Assembly (NCBI GenBank): GCA_012520375.1
Contig: JAAYOH010000017.1
Coordinates: 1-32,582 of the forward strand
DNA from: Clostridiales bacterium
GTDB lineage: Bacteria; Bacillota; Clostridia; Christensenellales; Aristaeellaceae
Reading direction: 5' to 3'
DNA: 32,582 nt
Both the position numbers and the translations under genes were made by a program. Positions 7,582-14,846 of the stretch are shown here, piece after piece. Each line of letters begins with the position of its first letter. Within the stretch, counting starts at the first letter, position 1. Below the pieces are notes generated by a model. It was not told where the DNA came from, did no database searches, and worked only from the letters and a program-made list of their open reading frames with translations.

Positions 7582-8566
7582 AACGGTTTTTGCGTTGTGC
7601 GGCGTACTTCTTTTGCCGTTGTGCCTTTTGAGCCTGTCCGCAGGCGTCAGCAGCGTGGGCCTGGGCGATTTCCTTCGCGCCATTGCGTTGGGCGAGATTG
7701 CCGAAAAAGCGGCGCGCGTGCTTTGGCATGTGCGGCTGCCGCGGCTGCTAGCCGCGCTGTTGGCAGGCGCATCCTTGTCGCTGGCCGGCGTCATCTTGCA
7801 AGAGGTGTTGATCAACCCGCTGGCCGCACCCAGCGTGATCGGCGTCAACGCGGGCGCCGGGCTTTTTACGCTGGCCGCGCTGGTGCTTTTCCCCGCTTTT
7901 CCCCGCGTGACGCCTGTCGCCGCCTTTCTGGGCGCGCTGTTCTCCGCGCTTTTGGTGTACGGACTTGCTCGTTTTTCGGGGCTTTCCAAAACGACCATCG
8001 TCTTGGCAGGCGTAGCGGTGTCCAGCCTGCTTGGCGCGCTCATGGACGCCATCGTGACGTTCGTGCCGGACGCGCTGGGCAGTCGGTCGGCATTTTCCAT
8101 CGGCGGCTTTTCAAACGTCTCCATGGCAAAGCTTGAGTTTGCCTTGCCCTTTTGCTTGGTTGGCATGACTGTGGCGCTGTTGCTGCAAAGGGAACTGTCC
8201 ATCCTGTCGATGGGCGACGAGGTAGCGCGCAGCCTTGGCCTTCGCGTAAACGGATACAGGCTGTTGTTTTTGGCGGCGGCGGCCATGCTGGCCGGGGGCG
8301 CGATCAGCTTCTCGGGGTTGCTGAGCTTTATCGGCTTGATCACGCCCCACGTTGCCCGCAGGCTGATAGGCCGCGATACAGCCTATCTGATGCCTGTCAC
8401 CATGACGCTGGGGGCGCTTCTGCTCGCGGCCTGCGACTTGATGGCCCGCACGTTGTTCGCGCCTTATGAATTGCCCGTGGGCGTTATCCTGTCTTTTGTC
8501 GGCGCGCCATTTTTCCTGCGCCTTTTGATACAACGAAAGAGGAGCAACCGCCATGATGCGGTTTGA
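7562..8566 (+). CDS. BtuC/FecCD-type ABC permease (set 2)
   Basis: A 334-aa membrane protein of the FecCD/BtuC family with about ten hydrophobic segments. Signatures include VRLPRLLAALLAGASLSLAG, NPLAAPSVIGVNAGAGL, and the coupling segment GLLSFIGLITPHVARRLIG, then ELPVGVILSFVGAPFFLRLL at the C terminus. Three ATGs lie in a row at 7562, 7565 and 7568, all within the last codons of the binding-protein gene. There is no good ribosome binding site there, so translation is probably coupled to the upstream gene. Its last codons overlap the ATPase start at 8553. Confidence 0.9.
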   Translation: MMMKRGRTVFALCGVLLLPLCLLSLSAGVSSVGLGDFLRAIALGEIAEKAARVLWHVRLPRLLAALLAGASLSLAGVILQEVLINPLAAPSVIGVNAGAGLFTLAALVLFPAFPRVTPVAAFLGALFSALLVYGLARFSGLSKTTIVLAGVAVSSLLGALMDAIVTFVPDALGSRSAFSIGGFSNVSMAKLEFALPFCLVGMTVALLLQRELSILSMGDEVARSLGLRVNGYRLLFLAAAAMLAGGAISFSGLLSFIGLITPHVARRLIGRDTAYLMPVTMTLGALLLAACDLMARTLFAPYELPVGVILSFVGAPFFLRLLIQRKRSNRHDAV

Positions 8567-9305
8567 ACGCGTGTGCGCCGGTTATGGCGGCGTGCCCTGT
8601 CTGCACGATATCAGCGCCAGCTTGCGTGAAGGCGAACTTATTGGGCTGATCGGCCCCAATGGTTCGGGGAAGAGCACGCTTTTGAAGGTGGCTGCCGGGC
8701 AGCTTGCGCCCAACGGCGGTGGGGTGTACCTGGGCGAAGCTTGCCTCTGCGGTCTGTCTGTCAGGCAGATCGCCCGCAAGATCGCTTATATGCCGCAAAG
8801 CCGCGCAGTGCCAAATATTACTGTGCGCCAGTTGGCGGCGCACGGACGTTATCCGCACCTGGGCCTTGGCCGCGCGATGAGCAAGGGCGATTGGGCGATT
8901 GTAGACGCGGCCATGGAAACGGCGGGCATCGCGCGATTGGCTGACAGAACAGTAAGCGATCTTTCGGGCGGTGAACGGCAACGCGCTTACATTGCCATGG
9001 CGCTGAGCCAGCATACGGAAGTGTTGCTGTTGGACGAGCCTGCAGCGCATCTGGATATGGCGCATCAGTTCGCTCTGATGGAGATGCTGTCCCGACTGAA
9101 ATCTTCGGGCAAGACGGTCGTCGTGGTATTGCATGAGCTGGCCTTGGCGCTGACCTATTGCGACCGGTTGTTGCTGCTCGACCGCGGACGCCTGGTGCTT
9201 TGTGCTGCGCCGAAAAAAGCGTTGTCCTCCGGCATGCTCGAAACCACCTTTGGCATCCGCATCCATGCTGCGGCTGAAGGCGGCTACACCTTTGCGCCGC
9301 GCTGA
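8553..9305 (+). CDS. BtuD/FecE-type ABC transporter ATPase (set 2)
   Basis: A 250-aa ABC ATPase. Walker A GPNGSGKST is at 34-42, the signature DLSGGERQR at 136-144, Walker B LLLDEP at 158-163, and the switch His at 194 (VVLHELA). The segment after Walker B reads AAHLD rather than the usual TNHLD, a mild deviation in the D-loop region. GAGGAG stands eight bases before the ATG. It overlaps the permease gene by 14 bases. Last gene of the corrinoid-uptake transcript; only seven bases separate its stop from the stop of the convergent cbiL-like gene, and no terminator is visible there. Confidence 0.92.
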   Translation: MMRFERVCAGYGGVPCLHDISASLREGELIGLIGPNGSGKSTLLKVAAGQLAPNGGGVYLGEACLCGLSVRQIARKIAYMPQSRAVPNITVRQLAAHGRYPHLGLGRAMSKGDWAIVDAAMETAGIARLADRTVSDLSGGERQRAYIAMALSQHTEVLLLDEPAAHLDMAHQFALMEMLSRLKSSGKTVVVVLHELALALTYCDRLLLLDRGRLVLCAAPKKALSSGMLETTFGIRIHAAAEGGYTFAPR

Positions 9306-9312
9306 ACTTGCG

Positions 9313-9954
9313 TCAGGGCTTGATGATCACTGTGGAAAAATACGAATAGGCCTCTGGGGCTTCGGAAAGAAGCCCTGCGTATTCGTTCTGCATCCCTACA
9401 TTGCGCGCCAAAAAAAATGTTCTGTCGGCTGCCAAACGCTCCAGGGCTGCAAGGTGCTGCCCGGCTTTCATAACGACCACGTTGCCTTCCGGCAGGGACT
9501 CACCCTCCATCAAGCCCGGCAAAATGGTCAGCCTTTCCCGACCTTGGGCGAGCGGAATCCCCAGCGCTGCCGCGGTTGCACACAGAGCCGGAACACCCGG
9601 AACAACCGTTTTTTCGTAACGGGACGGAATGAGGGCCATGAGATAAGAACTGCTGGCGTAGAAAGAAGGGTCTCCCAAGACCGGATAAGCGATATCTTTT
9701 CCCGCATCCAGATACAGGAGCAGTTCCCTCACGGCTGCCCTGTGCGCCTCTTCCCAGTCGCGCAGGTCGCCGCTCATCGGGAGATACAGACGCAGCACCT
9801 CTTTCTCTTCGAAATAGTGCCCCGCGATCTGCAGCACCGCGCTCTCCGTTCCGGAATCGGCGATCGCAACAACTTGCGCAGCCTTGAGCGTTCGAACCGC
9901 TTGCAAAGTAATCAATTCCGGATCTCCGGGGCCCACGCCAACAAACGCTATCAC
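9313..9954 (-). CDS. cbiL: precorrin-2/cobalt-factor-2 C20-methyltransferase (CbiL/CobI-like)
   Basis: A 213-aa tetrapyrrole methyltransferase that would add the C20 methyl group to (cobalt-)precorrin-2 from S-adenosylmethionine. It begins IAFVGVGPGDPELITLQAVR, the family's glycine-rich first strand. It continues with YPVLGDPSFYASSSYL (the GDP motif), VVPGVPAL, and ends with YFSTVIIK, typical of CbiL. I chose the GTG at 9954 because AGGAG lies nine bases upstream and the methyltransferase fold starts at once; an ATG at 10008 would add 18 unrelated residues. No other corrin-ring gene is in the window, so the enzyme stands alone beside importers. A related tetrapyrrole methylase role is possible. 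Confidence 0.82.
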   Translation of the reverse strand: MIAFVGVGPGDPELITLQAVRTLKAAQVVAIADSGTESAVLQIAGHYFEEKEVLRLYLPMSGDLRDWEEAHRAAVRELLLYLDAGKDIAYPVLGDPSFYASSSYLMALIPSRYEKTVVPGVPALCATAAALGIPLAQGRERLTILPGLMEGESLPEGNVVVMKAGQHLAALERLAADRTFFLARNVGMQNEYAGLLSEAPEAYSYFSTVIIKP

Positions 9955-10174
9955 CCTTCTTCGCTCCTCTCGCGTTCTTGCCAACAAAACGATCTTTTCG
10001 AAAGACATGGCCGAGCCGACCTTTGCCGGCCTTTTGCTCTCAGATAATTTTCTCTGGAATGATGACCATCTTCTCTTGTTCTGCGCAAAGATGGTTTATC
10101 CTGGCCGATACGGCCCACGCGTCGCCTGTGCCTGGCTGACAGCCAAACAACTTGAAGCCTTTCCTCAGGCTCAC
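9955..10174 (-). promoter_or_regulatory. long structured 5' leader of cbiL, class unknown
   Basis: From the predicted transcript start near 10174 to the GTG at 9954 there are about 220 untranslated bases. Local hairpins visible on the minus strand include GAGCCT/AGGCTT, GGCT/AGCC, GGCCG/CGGCC around a TAT loop, an 8-bp ACCATCTT/AAGATGGT stem (10095-10088 with 10072-10065), and GCCGGC/GTCGGC around AAAG near 10020. Length and structure suggest a cis-regulatory RNA, but the cobalamin boxes are absent and I match it to no riboswitch class. Confidence 0.45.
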
Positions 10175-10180
10175 GCTGCA

Positions 10181-10209
10181 AGTATATACCGCAATATGCG
10201 GGATGTCAA
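10181..10209 (-). promoter_or_regulatory. promoter of cbiL
   Basis: On the minus strand a perfect TTGACA (10209-10204) and TATACT (10186-10181) are separated by 17 bp. The transcript would start near 10174. Confidence 0.75.
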
Positions 10210-10867
10210 TCATCCTGGGAGCGCCATATATCCATGATCCCGGACGATTGCGTTGTTGGACTTTGGCTTGTTCGGCAGGTTTGTGCTCACGGATGACCGT
10301 ATGCGCGATTTTTGCTTGTCAGGCCAGGGGTTGGCCCGGGATTGGTTTGTTCCCATACCCGGATCCCTTCAAATCCCATCCTGCGGCGGGCGCCCTTGGC
10401 TTTCTGCTCTTCCCCTCAGCTCCTCGGCACGGCATTCTCAACGGAAAAAGCCGGATGATCATACATCTGTTATCGGCCTCTTAAAAACAACAACCGCATG
10501 CGTCGCGCACAGGGGGTCGTATTTAACCAAACTTTTCCAGAGCTCGTACAAAGGCCTGATAATGGATTTGTACGATTATATGAGGATCGCGATGGGATTG
10601 CGGGGAAACAAGACAAAAAGAGCGATCGCAAAAGGCGCACCGAATGCCGATATACAGGCGCTGGTCAACTGTATCCTGGGCGCCGACGGCCGGCAGATCG
10701 CGGCGGACAACCCCTACATCACGACGGAGTCAGGGGCAACGCATATGCGCGAAGGCGATGGCGCTGAAAGCTTGGCGGTTGTTCGGTATGGCCTCCCAAC
10801 ATCCCGAAACAAATGAATGCAAACCGGGCTATCCATGCGCGAACCGTGCCGCAGCGAGAAATACTTG
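10210..10867 (+). other. gene-poor stretch, possible decayed coding DNA
   Basis: About 650 bases between the cbiL promoter and the sugar-phosphate transporter promoter. An open frame runs through 10253-10816, but its first hundred codons look like random composition. Only the part from 10562 resembles protein. I see no RNA gene, repeat or insertion sequence in it. It separates the corrinoid island from the Ugp-like operon and may be the eroded edge of an inserted segment. Confidence 0.3.
10562..10816 (+). CDS. doubtful 84-aa ORF, unknown function
   Basis: The frame starts MDLYDYMRIAMG and continues with a plausible soluble composition (NADIQALVNCILGADG, ITTESGATH). AAAGG lies about nine bases before the ATG, a weak ribosome binding site. 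No motif is recognised. It could be a small protein or the remnant of a longer gene, since the upstream frame stays open without protein-like content. Confidence 0.25.
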   Translation: MDLYDYMRIAMGLRGNKTKRAIAKGAPNADIQALVNCILGADGRQIAADNPYITTESGATHMREGDGAESLAVVRYGLPTSRNK

Positions 10868-10896
10868 TTGACGAACGGACCGGGAATGTGTGTACT
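10868..10896 (+). promoter_or_regulatory. probable promoter of the Ugp-like operon
   Basis: TTGACG (10868-10873) and TGTACT (10891-10896) with a 17-bp spacer. TACTAT two bases further on is an alternative -10 box. It lies about 90 bases before the first gene start. Confidence 0.5.
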
Positions 10897-10988
10897 ATAC
10901 AATAGAAGTCCGCAGCTTTTGATCGGGAGCTCAATAAAGGTTGCCGGACGCAACACTCCACATCGTGGGCGAGGGGGCGATTCCGACC

Positions 10989-11897
10989 ATGGACAAGACC
11001 GCTGTTATCCTGCCGAAACGCCGCAAGAAAAAGACCTTCTATGAACACATAGAACCCTGGCTGTTCCTTTTGCCTGCACTGTGCGTGTTCGGCGTGTTCC
11101 TGTACTTTCCCTTTTTCAAGACCACATACCTCAGCGCCTTCCTGACCAACAAGTTCGGCCAAGCCAAGGTGTTCGTGGGCTTTCAGAACTACATCGACAT
11201 CCTGGCAGGCAAATACTCCGGCGAGTTCTGGAACAGCATTTGGGTCACGGTGCGCTTCGTGTTCTTCGTGGCCGGCGGGAGCCTTCTCATGGGCCTGTGC
11301 ACCAGCCTGATCACCGCCAAGGCGTTCCCGGGCAAGGCTTTTGCCAGCGCCATCTATGCCATGCCCATCGCCATCGCCTCTTCGGCGGCGGCCATGAGCT
11401 TCAAGATGATCCTGCACAAGTCCATCGGCCTGTTGAACTACCTGTTGGGCACCAAGATCAACTGGCTCAGCGACGAGGTGTGGACCTTCCCCATCCTGTG
11501 TATTTTGTCCATCTGGCTGGCCAGCGGCATCAATTTCATCTTCATCAGCGCCGGCCTGCGCAACATCCCGGGGGAGCTGTACGAGAGCGCCAGCATCGAC
11601 GGCGCCAACTACTGGAAGAAGCAGCTCCACATCACCCTGCCCTGCCTGAGCCCCACCCTCTTCTTCCAGATCCTGGTGAACATCATCAACGCTTTCCAGG
11701 CCTTCACCCTGGTGAAATTGCTCACCAATGGCGGGCCCACCTACAAGACGCAGGTCATCGTGTATTCCATCTACCTGGATGCTTTCCGCAATTTCCGCTT
11801 CGGTACGGCGGCGGCGCGGAGCATTGTGCTGTTCGTGATCATCATGGCCATCACACTCATTCAGTTCAGTACCGAGAAGAGGAGCGTGCATTACTGA
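10989..11897 (+). CDS. ugpA: UgpA-like ABC transporter permease
   Basis: A 302-aa inner-membrane permease of the MalF/UgpA type with six predicted transmembrane segments after a basic N terminus (KRRKKK). The EAA loop that contacts the ATPase is clear: ELYESASIDGANYWKKQLHITLP (about residues 197-219). The segment AFTLVKLLTNGGPTYKT is typical of UgpA. GAGGGGGC lies ahead of the ATG at 10989. Its stop overlaps the ATG of the next permease by one base. The assignment to glycerol-3-phosphate rests mainly on the binding protein downstream. Confidence 0.87.
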   Translation: MDKTAVILPKRRKKKTFYEHIEPWLFLLPALCVFGVFLYFPFFKTTYLSAFLTNKFGQAKVFVGFQNYIDILAGKYSGEFWNSIWVTVRFVFFVAGGSLLMGLCTSLITAKAFPGKAFASAIYAMPIAIASSAAAMSFKMILHKSIGLLNYLLGTKINWLSDEVWTFPILCILSIWLASGINFIFISAGLRNIPGELYESASIDGANYWKKQLHITLPCLSPTLFFQILVNIINAFQAFTLVKLLTNGGPTYKTQVIVYSIYLDAFRNFRFGTAAARSIVLFVIIMAITLIQFSTEKRSVHY

Positions 11898-12736
11898 TGG
11901 GCGCGACCACATTAGCGCGGGATCGGCGCATCTTCCTGAACAAGCTGGGGCACATCCTTCTGAACCTGCCCTTCGTGTGCCTCATCATCATCCCCCTGGC
12001 GTATACCCTCATGATGAGCGTGATGCCGGCCAGCGAGCTGTATTCCCGCTTCTTTCCCACCTTCGCGGAGTGGGACAGCTATGTGCAGGTGTTCACCAAG
12101 ACCCAGATCCCCCGGCACATCCTGAACAGCTTTATCGTGGCGGGCTCGGTCACCCTGCTGCAGATGACCACCTGCTCCATGGCCGCCTTCTCCTTCTCTT
12201 TCCTGCATTTCAAGGGCAGAGAGGTCGTGTTCATGTGCATCCTGGCCACCATGATGGTGCCCTGGGAAGCCACCATCATCGCAAACTACCTCACCGTTTC
12301 CGGTTGGGGCTGGCTGGATACCTTCAAGGTGCTCATCCTGCCCTACGGCTGCTCCGCCATGGGCGTGTTCCTGATGCGGCAGAACTACCTGACCTTCGCC
12401 AAGGAGCTCCACGAGGCGGCCAAAATAGACGGCTGCAACAACTGGCGCTTCCTGGCCACCATCGTGGTGCCCCTGTCCCGGCCCGCGCTGGGCGCTCTGG
12501 GCGCTTACGTGTTCCTGCAGCAATGGAACCAGTACCTGTGGCCCCTGCTGGTCACCAACAGCGACAAGGTGCGCACCGTCCAGATCGGCGTCAGCCAGAT
12601 GTACGACATCGACTCCGAGTCCATCGCCCTGATGATGGCGGCGGTGGTGGTGTGCCTGATCCCCAGCCTTTCCATCTTCGTATTCATGCAAAAGCAGCTG
12701 ATCGACGGCCTCATGGCGGGCGCGGTCAAAGGCTGA
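11897..12736 (+). CDS. ugpE: UgpE-like ABC transporter permease
   Basis: A 279-aa MalG/UgpE-type permease with six transmembrane segments. The EAA loop reads ELHEAAKIDGCNNWRFLATIVVPLSRPA (about 170-197). The family-typical ATMMVPWEATIIANYL and FLQQWNQYLWPLLVT are present. The ATG at 11897 overlaps the preceding stop (TGATG) with GAGGAG twelve bases upstream, so the two permeases are translated as a pair. The open frame extends far upstream, but only in the shadow of ugpA. Confidence 0.88.
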   Translation: MGATTLARDRRIFLNKLGHILLNLPFVCLIIIPLAYTLMMSVMPASELYSRFFPTFAEWDSYVQVFTKTQIPRHILNSFIVAGSVTLLQMTTCSMAAFSFSFLHFKGREVVFMCILATMMVPWEATIIANYLTVSGWGWLDTFKVLILPYGCSAMGVFLMRQNYLTFAKELHEAAKIDGCNNWRFLATIVVPLSRPALGALGAYVFLQQWNQYLWPLLVTNSDKVRTVQIGVSQMYDIDSESIALMMAAVVVCLIPSLSIFVFMQKQLIDGLMAGAVKG

Positions 12737-12797
12737 ACAAACAAGAACGGAACATCCTGTCATAGGGTGGACCCATATAAAAAAGGAGGAAGACCCC

Positions 12798-14108
12798 ATG
12801 AAGAAACTGTTGTCCCTGCTCCTGTGCGCCATTCTGGCGCTGTCTGTGTGCGGCCTGGCCGCAGCGGACGGAAAGACCACCGTCGTCTTCTGGTATTCCC
12901 TGGAAGGCTCCAATGCCGAAGCCATCATCAAGATCGTAGAGTTGTTCAACGAGTCCCAGGACGAGATCTTTGTGGACGCCCAGTACCAGGGCGCCTATGA
13001 CGATGCCATCAACAAATTGAAGGCCGCCGGCATGGGCCAGCTGCCCTGCGACATCGTGCATTCCTACGAGATCGGCACCCGCTTCATCATCGACAGCGGC
13101 TGGATCGTGCCCGTGCAGGAATACATCGACAAGGACGGCTGGGACGCCTCCGTCATCGAGCCCAACCTGCTGGCGTACTACACCGTGGACGGCAAGATCA
13201 ACTCCATGCCCTTCAACTGCTCCACTCCCCTGTTGTACTACAACAAGACCGTCTTTGACGAGGCGGGTATCACCGAAGTGCCCACCACCGTGGACGGCAT
13301 CATGGAGATCGCCGAGAAGCTGGACAACCACAAGGACGGCGGCAGCCGCTACGGCTTCCTCTTCTCCAACTACGGCTGGTTCTTCGAGCAGTGGACCGGC
13401 AAGATGGGCAGAGAGTACGTGAACAACGGCAACGGCCGGGAAAGCTATGCCACCCAGGTCATGTTCGGCGAGAACGGCGCTGCCCTGGACATCTTCAACA
13501 TGTGGAAGAAGATCTCCGAGTGCCCCTACACCTGCTACATCGAGCGGGGCGGCACCAGCGCGGCCCGCGCAGCCTTCGTGGCCGGCGACACCGCCATCTT
13601 CCTGGCTTCTACCGCCAACCTGGCGGGCGTGCTCAGCAACGTGGGGGATTCCTTCGAAGTGGGTACCGCCTATTTCCCCTATGTGAATGCGGATGACAAG
13701 GGCGGCGTCTCCACCGGCGGCGGCACCCTGTGGATGATCGACAGCGGAGACGAGGCCAAGAAGTCCGCCAGCTTCGAGTTCATCAAGTTCTGCGTGAACC
13801 CCGAAAACCAGGCCTACTGGAACAGCATCACCGGCTATTTCCCCATCAACGTGCATGCCCAGGAGACCGATACCTTCAAGGCCAACATCGAGAAGTATCC
13901 CCAGTTCCAGACCGCCCTGGATCAGCTGCATGACAGCGCCCCCGAGTACGTGGGCAGCCTGCTGAGCGTGTTCCCCGAGGTGCGCCAGTACGTGGAAGAC
14001 GTCACCGAGGAAGTATTCCAGAAGGGCCTGAGCCCCGAGGATGCGGTGGAGAGACTGGTGGGTCTGGCCAACGACGCCATCGAGACCTACAACCTGACCA
14101 ACTACTAA
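12798..14108 (+). CDS. ugpB: UgpB-like glycerol-3-phosphate-type substrate-binding protein
   Basis: A 436-aa exported binding protein. The signal peptide spans residues 1-23 with an AAA-D cleavage site and no good lipobox. It follows the pattern of E. coli UgpB closely: FWYSLEGSNAE near the mature N terminus, PFNCSTPLLYYNKTVFDEAGI (about 137-157), TGGGTLWMID (about 305-314), NSITGYFPI, and FPEVRQYVEDV with the Arg corresponding to the phosphate-binding region. I infer glycerol-3-phosphate or glycerophosphodiester binding. AAGGAGG is eight bases before the ATG. The locus has no UgpC ATPase, so a shared MsmX-type ATPase encoded elsewhere is likely. Two hairpins follow the gene. Confidence 0.82.
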   Translation: MKKLLSLLLCAILALSVCGLAAADGKTTVVFWYSLEGSNAEAIIKIVELFNESQDEIFVDAQYQGAYDDAINKLKAAGMGQLPCDIVHSYEIGTRFIIDSGWIVPVQEYIDKDGWDASVIEPNLLAYYTVDGKINSMPFNCSTPLLYYNKTVFDEAGITEVPTTVDGIMEIAEKLDNHKDGGSRYGFLFSNYGWFFEQWTGKMGREYVNNGNGRESYATQVMFGENGAALDIFNMWKKISECPYTCYIERGGTSAARAAFVAGDTAIFLASTANLAGVLSNVGDSFEVGTAYFPYVNADDKGGVSTGGGTLWMIDSGDEAKKSASFEFIKFCVNPENQAYWNSITGYFPINVHAQETDTFKANIEKYPQFQTALDQLHDSAPEYVGSLLSVFPEVRQYVEDVTEEVFQKGLSPEDAVERLVGLANDAIETYNLTNY

Positions 14109-14118
14109 GGGATAGCGC

Positions 14119-14173
14119 CAAACTTCGGAGCGAAGTTTGAGAGAGGGGGCTGCCGCAAGGCAGCCTCCTTTGC
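14119..14173 (+). terminator. tandem hairpin terminator after ugpB
   Basis: First hairpin: CAAACTTCG (14119-14127) with CGAAGTTTG (14131-14139), loop GAG. Second: GGCTGCC (14148-14154) with GGCAGCC (14159-14165), loop GCAA, extended outward by G-T, G-C, G-C and A-T pairs and followed by TTT. The second is the likely Rho-independent terminator. It also lies downstream of the convergent exonuclease gene. Confidence 0.7.
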
Positions 14174-14261
14174 TGCAATTGCGCTGGAGAAGGGAAAACG
14201 ACGGGCGGCTGCCCGCGGTTTTTCATGGGATTTGACTATGGAAAAGGCGGACGCAGAAGAG

Positions 14262-14846
14262 TCACAGGATCCCCCGGATCTTTCCCGCCCTGGCTCCCGC
14301 CGCCAGGCACAGCCAGGTGGCCACGGTGTCGAAGCGGGCGTCGTGGAGCCGGCCGCCGCCGCCGAACCATTCCTGGGCGCGGGCGGCGATCTCATCGTCG
14401 GAAATGCCGAAATAGTCCGTCAATTCGCTGAGCTTCGGGGGTTTGGGCCGGCCGATGTCTACCTTGCGCTTCAACCCCGCGTCGCTGGTGAAGTAGTTCA
14501 TGGTGCAGAAGGTGCGGATGCGGGGGAGTTTCATGCCCAGCCGCTCAAACTCCACCTTCAGGTACCGGTCGTCCGCCGCCACGTTGTGGCCCACCAGCAG
14601 GTCCGCCTTTGAAAAGTCGTCGAAGATTTCTTTTGCATGGTCCTCGAAGCGCCGGCCTTCGGACAATTCTTCCAGCATATCCATGGTGAGGCCGTGGACC
14701 TCCTGGGCGCCCTCGCCCATGTGATCCACGGCGAAGAACAGATTTTTGCCTGTGACCCGGTCGTCCCGTGCCATCAGATAGGAGAGCTGACAAATCTGGC
14801 CCGGGGTCAGGTCCGTCGCCTCGGTGTCGAATGTGATGATGTTCAC
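14262..14846 (-). CDS. DnaQ-like 3'-5' exonuclease (DEDDh type)
   Basis: A 194-aa exonuclease of the DEDDh superfamily. The first motif is FDTEAT with Asp7 and Glu9; the second lies in GHNVAADDRYL (86-96); the third is H168-D-A-R-F-D173, the HxAxxD form. All four acidic metal ligands and the general-base His are present. It is a stand-alone domain, so it may trim RNA or DNA ends or act in repair; the substrate cannot be read from sequence. The ATG at 14846 overlaps the rsmI stop by four bases (ATGA), so it is translated with that gene. It is last in the Rmt-rsmI-exonuclease operon. Confidence 0.87.
   Translation of the reverse strand: MNIITFDTEATDLTPGQICQLSYLMARDDRVTGKNLFFAVDHMGEGAQEVHGLTMDMLEELSEGRRFEDHAKEIFDDFSKADLLVGHNVAADDRYLKVEFERLGMKLPRIRTFCTMNYFTSDAGLKRKVDIGRPKPPKLSELTDYFGISDDEIAARAQEWFGGGGRLHDARFDTVATWLCLAAGARAGKIRGIL

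Noticed and set aside
9955-10174. Cobalamin riboswitch before cbiL
   Set aside because: The GCCACTG-like and B12-box sequences found at 3451-3615 are absent, so the leader is reported as unknown instead.
11081-11896. In-frame upstream extension of the UgpE-like gene
   Set aside because: The extension is a shadow of ugpA; a permease start with a ribosome binding site exists at 11897.
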